From NCBI RefSeq assembly GCF_001996165.1, contig NZ_MUFP01000006.1:29747-73737 (forward strand): a stretch of DNA of 43,991 bases, read 5' to 3'. Below, one piece after another: positions 38,773 through 43,991 of this stretch; positions within the stretch are counted from its first letter, which is position 1; each line of letters opens with the position of its first letter. The DNA comes from Salinivibrio proteolyticus. GTDB lineage: Bacteria; Pseudomonadota; Gammaproteobacteria; Enterobacterales; Vibrionaceae. The notes below the pieces were generated by a model. That model was not told where the DNA came from. It saw nothing but the letters and a program-made list of their open reading frames with translations, and ran no database searches. A program made the position numbers and the translations under genes.

Positions 38773-39339
38773 ATGGATAGCGGCATGTCTTTTTCAAACA
38801 TCAACGAGCATTGGCTGGTGGGCGCGCGCGCTTGCCCATCTCCCCATTACAACCAACGACCCGATGGGGAAGAGATTTCCTTACTGGTCATCCACAATAT
38901 TAGCCTCCCGCCAGGACAGTTTGATGGACCCTATATCGAACAGTTTTTTCAAGGTCAGCTCGACGCAAGTGAGCACCCTTATTTTGCTGAGATCGCCGAT
39001 CTTCGCGTCTCCGCGCACCTACTGATCCGACGAGATGGAAGTGTGATCCAGTTTGTACCATTCAACGAGCGTGCGTGGCATGCTGGCGCTTCGTGTTTTG
39101 ATGGACGCGAACAATGCAATGACTTTTCGATTGGTATCGAGCTAGAGGGCACGGATGACCTACCTTATACCGATCCGCAGTACCAAGCTTTAGCGACGAT
39201 CACCCGTACGCTGATGCAGTATTATCCAGCCATTACCTGTGATCGTATTACCGGCCATGAACATATTGCGCCGGGAAGAAAAACCGATCCGGGCCCTGCA
39301 TTTGATTGGCCCTATTATGACTTGCTGATCGCCAAATAG
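38773..39339 (+). CDS. ampD: 1,6-anhydro-N-acetylmuramyl-L-alanine amidase AmpD
   Basis: Cytosolic zinc amidase of peptidoglycan recycling; it removes the stem peptide from anhydro-muropeptides and so keeps the AmpR inducer low. 188 residues. Zinc ligands H41 (in LLVIHNISLPPG), H162 and D172, and catalytic K170 (in GHEHIAPGRKTDPG), align with C. freundii His34, His154, Asp164 and Lys162. ATG codons at 38773 and 38785 are both possible; the latter has GGAT upstream. It lies 15 bp after the cyclase gene, so it is probably transcribed with it. No ampE was found downstream. Confidence 0.95.
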   Translation: MDSGMSFSNINEHWLVGARACPSPHYNQRPDGEEISLLVIHNISLPPGQFDGPYIEQFFQGQLDASEHPYFAEIADLRVSAHLLIRRDGSVIQFVPFNERAWHAGASCFDGREQCNDFSIGIELEGTDDLPYTDPQYQALATITRTLMQYYPAITCDRITGHEHIAPGRKTDPGPAFDWPYYDLLIAK

Positions 39340-39392
39340 TGTGTCGGCATCACGAACTTGTTTAGGCTCGTGGGGCTGTAAAAAGGCGACTT

Positions 39393-39407
39393 GTTAATAA
39401 AGTGTTT
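39393..39407 (+). promoter_or_regulatory. ArcA-like box upstream of pdhR
   Basis: GTTAATAAAGTGTTT matches 12 of 15 positions of the ArcA consensus GTTAATTAAATGTTA as I recall it. ArcA represses pdh under low oxygen in E. coli. It abuts the distal PdhR operator. A sequence match only. Confidence 0.3.
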
Positions 39408-39423
39408 ATTGGTCAGACCAATT
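39407..39423 (+). promoter_or_regulatory. PdhR operator, distal copy
   Basis: TATTGGT-CAG-ACCAATT; matches the PdhR consensus AATTGGT-N3-ACCAATT at all but the first base. Centre at 39415, 133 bp upstream of the proximal copy. Confidence 0.7.
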
Positions 39424-39533
39424 TTTGCGAGCCAGAGTGTGCCGACTGTCACCTTAAAGATACAGTCGTTTCCATGATGTCAATCAAACTTCTGGTGGAC
39501 ACAATATCTGCTGTCTGGTAACTTTAAAGGATT

Positions 39534-39539
39534 ATAAAA
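39534..39539 (+). promoter_or_regulatory. Probable -10 box of the pdhR promoter
   Basis: TATAAA immediately before the proximal PdhR operator; predicted start near 39546, inside the operator, the geometry expected for repression. The -35 region is poor. A TTGACA at 39555-39560 lacks a -10 at usable distance. Confidence 0.4.
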
Positions 39540-39556
39540 AATTGGTATTACCAATT
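39540..39556 (+). promoter_or_regulatory. PdhR operator, proximal copy
   Basis: AATTGGT-ATT-ACCAATT, a perfect palindrome identical to the PdhR consensus. It lies 63 bp before the pdhR start codon, as in the autoregulated E. coli operon. Pyruvate would release PdhR from it. Confidence 0.88.
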
Positions 39557-39619
39557 GACAACCAGTCAGTTTCTGTCAAAGGCAGTGAAAGCTGCTAAGA
39601 CGGATGGTCAACAAAAACA

Positions 39620-40393
39620 ATGGCATATCAAAGAATTCGTCAACCCAAACTCTCAGATGTTATCGAGAAAGAGCTCGAAGGTTTAATTCTGGAAGGCACT
39701 TTATCGCCGGGCCAGAAGCTGCCGCCTGAGCGGGAGTTGGCAAAACAATTTGATGTGTCGCGTCCGTCAGTGCGCGAAGCGATCCAGCGACTTGAAGCCA
39801 AAAAGTTGCTGACGCGTAAACAAGGTGGCGGCACTTTTGTCAGTGAACGACTGTGGCAGCGATTCTCTGAACCCCTGCTAGAGTTATTGGCGGACCATCC
39901 TGAAACCCAACTTGATTTGCTGGAGTCACGTCATGCGCTGGAAGGCATCTCTTCTTACTTTGCCGCCCTCCGCGGCACGAAAGAAGACTTCAAGCGGATA
40001 TGTGACTGCCATGATGCGATTCGTCATGCGCAGCAACAAGGGGACTTAGAGGCAGAAGCCTCGGCTGTCATGCAGTATTTAGTTGCAGTAACGGAAGCGG
40101 CACACAATGTGGTGCTGCTTTATATTATGCGCAGTCTTGCGCCGCTGCTGGAGCAGAATATTCTGCAAAACTTTGAGCTACTTTACCGCCGCCAAGAAAC
40201 GGTGGAAAACGTCAGCCGACACCGGGCTGAGATCGTGGATGCGATTACTGCTGGCGAACCAGAAAAAGCCAGACAGGCGTCACATGCACACTTAGCTTAC
40301 ATTGAGGAAACTCTGTTGGATCTTGGCCGTGAAGAAAGCCGTCGAGAACGGTCTCTGCGTCGAATTCAACAACGCAAGGACGAGTTGGAGTAA
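39620..40393 (+). CDS. pdhR: Pyruvate-responsive repressor PdhR (GntR/FadR family)
   Basis: Represses the pdhR-aceEF operon until pyruvate binds. 257 residues: winged helix-turn-helix at about 10-75 ([28 protein letters not shown], the GntR signature) and a helical FCD ligand domain at about 95-235. The C-terminal tail is very rich in Arg and Glu. ATG 39620 gives [11 protein letters not shown], the conserved N-terminus. Two matching operators lie upstream and aceE follows 92 bp downstream, which fixes the identity among GntR regulators. Confidence 0.96.
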   Translation: MAYQRIRQPKLSDVIEKELEGLILEGTLSPGQKLPPERELAKQFDVSRPSVREAIQRLEAKKLLTRKQGGGTFVSERLWQRFSEPLLELLADHPETQLDLLESRHALEGISSYFAALRGTKEDFKRICDCHDAIRHAQQQGDLEAEASAVMQYLVAVTEAAHNVVLLYIMRSLAPLLEQNILQNFELLYRRQETVENVSRHRAEIVDAITAGEPEKARQASHAHLAYIEETLLDLGREESRRERSLRRIQQRKDELE

Positions 40394-40485
40394 TACCGGA
40401 TTCGCCCAAAAGAAAGGGCAAGCGGTGTCTCCAGCTGCGACAACGTTTGTTTTGTATGAGTCAATCAACGAAAGGATAGATCGCC

Positions 40486-43152
40486 ATGTCTGAAGTCATG
40501 AAACATGACGTGGACGCACTTGAGACTCAAGAGTGGCTACAAGCCCTCGAGTCAGTCGTTCGTGAAGAAGGTGTAGAACGTGCCCAGTTCCTTCTGGAGC
40601 AAGTACTGGGACAAGCACGTTTAGACGGTGTTGACATGCCAACTGGCGTGACCACCAACTATGTAAATACCATTCCTGCCGATCAAGAACCTGCTTACCC
40701 AGGTGATGTGAATCTGGAACGTCGTATCCGTTCTATCATTCGTTGGAACGCAATCATGATCGTGTTGCGTGCGTCCAAGAAAGATTTAGAGCTGGGTGGC
40801 CACATGGCATCATTCCAGTCATCGGCTGCTTTCTACGAGACCTGTTTCAACCACTTCTTCCGTGCGCCGAATGAAAAAGACGGCGGCGATTTGGTGTATT
40901 ATCAAGGTCACATCTCTCCAGGTATCTACGCGCGTGCGTTTGTTGAAGGTCGTCTCACTGCTGAGCAGCTCGACAACTTCCGCCAAGAAGTAGACGGTAA
41001 AGGTATTTCTTCTTACCCACACCCGAAACTGATGCCTGAATTCTGGCAATTCCCTACCGTTTCTATGGGTCTGGGTCCTATTGCGTCTATCTACCAAGCG
41101 CGTTTCCTCAAGTATCTGAACGGTCGCGGTCTGAAAGACACCTCAGAGCAACGCGTTTATGCGTTCCTAGGTGATGGTGAGATGGATGAGCCAGAATCAC
41201 GTGGTGCGCTGTCGTTCGCGGCCCGTGAAAAACTGGACAACCTATGCTTCCTGATCAACTGTAACCTGCAGCGCCTTGATGGCCCTGTAATGGGTAACGG
41301 TAAGATCATCCAAGAGCTAGAAGGCCTATTCAAAGGTGCTGGCTGGAACGTGATCAAAGTGGTTTGGGGTTCTGGCTGGGATAAACTGCTGGCGAAAGAT
41401 ACCTCAGGTAAACTGCTGCAGTTGATGAACGAAACCATCGACGGCGATTACCAAACCTTCAAGTCAAAAGATGGCGCCTACGTGCGTGAGCACTTCTTCG
41501 GTAAGTATCCAGAAACAGCTGCTTTGGTTGCTGATATGACCGACGAAGAAATCTTTGCACTGAAGCGTGGTGGTCATGAGCCATCAAAACTGTTTGCTGC
41601 GTTCAAAGCGGCACAAGAGTGCAATGACCGTCCAACCGTTATCCTAGCGAAAACCGTTAAAGGTTACGGCATGGGTGAAGCGGCAGAAGGTAAGAACATC
41701 GCGCACCAAGTGAAGAAAATGGACATGACCCACGTCATTGCCATGCGTGATCGTCTTGGCCTGCAAGACTTGCTGTCTGATGAAGATGTACAAAATCTGC
41801 CTTACCTACAGTTGGAAGAAGGGTCAGCGGAGCATGAGTACCTGCACGCGCGCCGTAAAGCGCTGCACGGTTACACCCCGCAACGTCTGCCTAACTTTAC
41901 TAAAGAGCTAACGCTGCCAAAACTGGATGATTTCTCAGCCCTGCTGTCTGAGCAGAAGCGTGATATCTCCACCACCATGGCCTTTGTACGCTCTTTGAAT
42001 GTATTGCTGAAAGACAAAAACATCGGCAAAAACATTGTACCTATCATTGCTGACGAAGCGCGTACTTTCGGTATGGAAGGCCTGTTCCGTCAAGTAGGTA
42101 TCTACAACCCACATGGTCAGACTTACACCCCTGAAGACCGTGGTGTGGTGTCTTACTACAAAGAAGACCAAGGCGGTCAAGTACTGCAAGAAGGGATCAA
42201 CGAGCTAGGCGCGATGTCATCGTGGGTAGCGGCGGCGACTTCTTACAGCACCAACGATCTGCCAATGATCCCATTCTACATCTACTACTCAATGTTCGGC
42301 TTCCAACGTGTTGGCGACATGGCGTGGATGGCAGGTGACCAACAAGCACGTGGTTTCCTATTGGGTGCTACTGCCGGTCGTACTACCCTGAACGGTGAAG
42401 GTTTGCAGCACGAAGACGGTCACAGCCATATTCTGGCGAGCACTGTGCCTAACTGTGTTTCTTACGACCCAACCTTCGCGTACGAAGTGGCAGTGATCAT
42501 GCAAGACGGTATCCGTCGCATGTACGGTCCTGACCAAGAAAACATCTACTACTACCTGACGCTGATGAACGAAAACTATCATCAGCCAGCCATGCCTGAG
42601 GGCGCGGAAGAAGGTATCCGTAAAGGTATCTACAAGCTAGAAACCTACACGGGCGACAAAGCGAAAGTTCAGCTGATGGGCTCTGGCACCATCATGACTG
42701 AAGTGCGTAAAGCGGCGAAACTGCTTAGCGATGAGTACGGTGTAGCGTCTGACGTATACAGCGTGACCTCGTTCAACGAGTTGGCACGTGACGGCCAAGA
42801 TGCAGAGCGCTTCAACATGTTGCACCCAGATGCAGACGCACAAGTTCCTTACATCCAAACCGTAATGGGATCTGAGCCTGCGATTGCTGCGACTGACTAC
42901 ATGAAGAACTACGCTGACCAAGTTCGCGCGTTTATCCCAGCGGAATCTTACAAAGTTCTGGGTACTGACGGCTTTGGCCGTTCTGACAGCCGCGAAAACC
43001 TACGTCGTCACTTCGAAGTGAACGCAGGCTATGTGGTTGTTGCGGCACTTAACGAGCTGGCTAAGCGTGGCGATGTTGACAAGAAACTGGTAGCGGACGC
43101 TATCAAGAAATTCGACATCGATACCAATAAAGTAAACCCGCTGTTCGCGTAA
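40486..43152 (+). CDS. aceE: Pyruvate dehydrogenase E1 component AceE
   Basis: Thiamine-diphosphate-dependent decarboxylase of the pyruvate dehydrogenase complex, homodimeric type. 888 residues, against 887 in E. coli. The ThDP motif is visible as FLGDGEMDEPESRGALSFAA, ending with INCNLQRLDGP about 28 residues after GDG. Other landmarks are YYQGHISPGIYARAF and QLMGSGTIMTEVRKAAKLL. Codon choice (CGT, GGT, CTG, AAC) is much more restricted than in neighbours, consistent with very high expression. AAGGAT precedes the ATG. aceF starts 12 bp after its stop. Confidence 0.98.
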   Translation: MSEVMKHDVDALETQEWLQALESVVREEGVERAQFLLEQVLGQARLDGVDMPTGVTTNYVNTIPADQEPAYPGDVNLERRIRSIIRWNAIMIVLRASKKDLELGGHMASFQSSAAFYETCFNHFFRAPNEKDGGDLVYYQGHISPGIYARAFVEGRLTAEQLDNFRQEVDGKGISSYPHPKLMPEFWQFPTVSMGLGPIASIYQARFLKYLNGRGLKDTSEQRVYAFLGDGEMDEPESRGALSFAAREKLDNLCFLINCNLQRLDGPVMGNGKIIQELEGLFKGAGWNVIKVVWGSGWDKLLAKDTSGKLLQLMNETIDGDYQTFKSKDGAYVREHFFGKYPETAALVADMTDEEIFALKRGGHEPSKLFAAFKAAQECNDRPTVILAKTVKGYGMGEAAEGKNIAHQVKKMDMTHVIAMRDRLGLQDLLSDEDVQNLPYLQLEEGSAEHEYLHARRKALHGYTPQRLPNFTKELTLPKLDDFSALLSEQKRDISTTMAFVRSLNVLLKDKNIGKNIVPIIADEARTFGMEGLFRQVGIYNPHGQTYTPEDRGVVSYYKEDQGGQVLQEGINELGAMSSWVAAATSYSTNDLPMIPFYIYYSMFGFQRVGDMAWMAGDQQARGFLLGATAGRTTLNGEGLQHEDGHSHILASTVPNCVSYDPTFAYEVAVIMQDGIRRMYGPDQENIYYYLTLMNENYHQPAMPEGAEEGIRKGIYKLETYTGDKAKVQLMGSGTIMTEVRKAAKLLSDEYGVASDVYSVTSFNELARDGQDAERFNMLHPDADAQVPYIQTVMGSEPAIAATDYMKNYADQVRAFIPAESYKVLGTDGFGRSDSRENLRRHFEVNAGYVVVAALNELAKRGDVDKKLVADAIKKFDIDTNKVNPLFA

Positions 43153-43164
43153 GAGGCTGAAATA

Positions 43165-43991
43165 ATGTCAATCGAGATTAATGTACCTGACATCGGTGCT
43201 GATGAAGTAGAAGTGACTGAGATCCTTGTTAGCGTTGGCGACAAGGTCGAAGAAGAACAGTCGTTAATCACCGTTGAAGGTGATAAAGCATCCATGGAAG
43301 TGCCTGCATCACAAGCGGGCGTGGTCAAGGAAATCAAAATTGCCGAAGGTGACAAAGTGACCACTGGCTCTTTGATTATGATCTTCGAAGCCGATGCGCC
43401 AGCGCAAAGCGCACCAGCTCAAGAGGCGGCCCCCGCCGCCCCTGCTGCTCCAGCGGCTGCGTCAGAAATCAAAGAAGTGCACGTGCCTGATATCGGTGGT
43501 GACGAAGTCGAAGTCACCGAGATCATGGTTGCGGTTGGCGATACCATTGAAGAAGAGCAGTCACTGATCACTGTTGAAGGCGATAAAGCCTCAATGGAAG
43601 TGCCTGCACCGTTTGCGGGTACCGTTAAAGAAATCAAGATCGCGGCGGGTGACAAAGTGTCAACTGGCTCACTGATCATGATGTTCGAAGTGGGTGGTAG
43701 CGCGCCAGCGCAAGCTCCTGCAGCCGCCGAGGCACCAGCAGCGCCTGCAGCAGCACAAGCCAAAGACGTTCACGTCCCTGATATCGGTGGCGATGAAGTT
43801 GAAGTGACTGAAATCATGGTGGCGGTAGGCGACACCATCGAAGAAGAGCAGTCACTGATCACCGTTGAAGGCGACAAAGCATCAATGGAAGTACCGTCAC
43901 CGTTTGCGGGTACAGTGAAAGAAATCAAAGTGGCCGCGGGCGATAAAGTCTCGACGGGTTCGTTGATCATGGTCTTCGAAGTTGCCGGTAG
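43165..43991 (+). CDS. aceF: Dihydrolipoyl acetyltransferase AceF (5' part; cut by window end)
   Basis: E2 core of the pyruvate dehydrogenase complex. The visible 275 codons encode three tandem lipoyl domains joined by Ala/Pro-rich flexible linkers, with lipoylation lysines in the DKA motif at K41, K141 and K238. Equivalent positions are 100 and 97 residues apart. Domains 2 and 3 are nearly identical ([20 protein letters not shown] in both), while domain 1 is more diverged. The peripheral-subunit-binding and catalytic domains lie beyond the window. Three lipoyl domains matches E. coli. Ribosome-binding site AGAGG 8-9 nt upstream. Confidence 0.97.
   Translation, partial: MSIEINVPDIGADEVEVTEILVSVGDKVEEEQSLITVEGDKASMEVPASQAGVVKEIKIAEGDKVTTGSLIMIFEADAPAQSAPAQEAAPAAPAAPAAASEIKEVHVPDIGGDEVEVTEIMVAVGDTIEEEQSLITVEGDKASMEVPAPFAGTVKEIKIAAGDKVSTGSLIMMFEVGGSAPAQAPAAAEAPAAPAAAQAKDVHVPDIGGDEVEVTEIMVAVGDTIEEEQSLITVEGDKASMEVPSPFAGTVKEIKVAAGDKVSTGSLIMVFEVAG
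43186..43991 (+). repeat. Three tandem lipoyl-domain repeats in aceF
   Basis: In-frame DNA repeats with matching points at 43186, 43486 and 43777 (periods 300 and 291 bp). Copies 2 and 3 are the most alike, including shared stretches such as GAAGAAGAGCAGTCACTGAT. They encode the lipoyl domains and are a natural substrate for recombination or gene conversion. Confidence 0.85.

Overview
The window is a gammaproteobacterial chromosome segment that looks like Vibrionaceae. Support: PepA, LptF, DciA, ZapD, PilA-D and AmpD read like Vibrio proteins; the division/cell-wall (dcw) cluster has no ddl gene between murC and ftsQ, as known for Vibrio; and a DciA-type helicase loader sits beside secA. Base composition looks close to half G+C, higher than most Vibrio, so a halophilic relative such as Salinivibrio is possible. 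The genus is inference only; no search was run.

Layout. 1-648: 5' part of pepA (minus). 839-3012: lptF-lptG, the LPS-export permease pair. 3098-6452 (minus): lpoA-yraN-diaA-dolP, an envelope/replication operon, divergent from rsmI (6508-7365). 7421-7799: rnpB, the RNase P RNA, with a terminator. 8053-24011: the dcw cluster mraZ-rsmH-ftsL-ftsI-murE-murF-mraY-murD-ftsW-murG-murC-ftsQ-ftsA-ftsZ, nearly all genes overlapping or a few bases apart, followed by lpxC. Upstream of mraZ lie a promoter, four TGG repeats at exact 10-bp spacing (the expected MraZ operator) and a CRP-like site. A structured gap with its own promoter precedes ftsQ. 25119-25580: dciA (minus). 25997-28720: secA behind a leader of about 400 bp. 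28857-29252: mutT. 29283-35146 (minus): pilA-pilB-pilC-pilD-coaE-zapD-yacG, type IV pilus assembly run together with CoA synthesis and a Z-ring factor. 35393-36301: nadC (minus).

36464-39339: a translationally coupled pair, a periplasmic NMT1/SsuA-type solute-binding protein and a membrane-bound HAMP-GGDEF diguanylate cyclase, sits between nadC and ampD, genes I would expect to be neighbours. No ABC permease or ATPase accompanies it. This is the best candidate for an undescribed system: a solute-binding protein used as the sensor subunit of a cyclic-di-GMP switch. ampD follows by 15 bp, so peptidoglycan recycling may be co-transcribed with it.

39407-43991: the pyruvate dehydrogenase operon pdhR-aceE-aceF (aceF cut by the window end), with two PdhR operator palindromes upstream of pdhR.

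The rest is core housekeeping. No insertion sequence, CRISPR array, tRNA, 16S/23S rRNA or prophage gene was seen.
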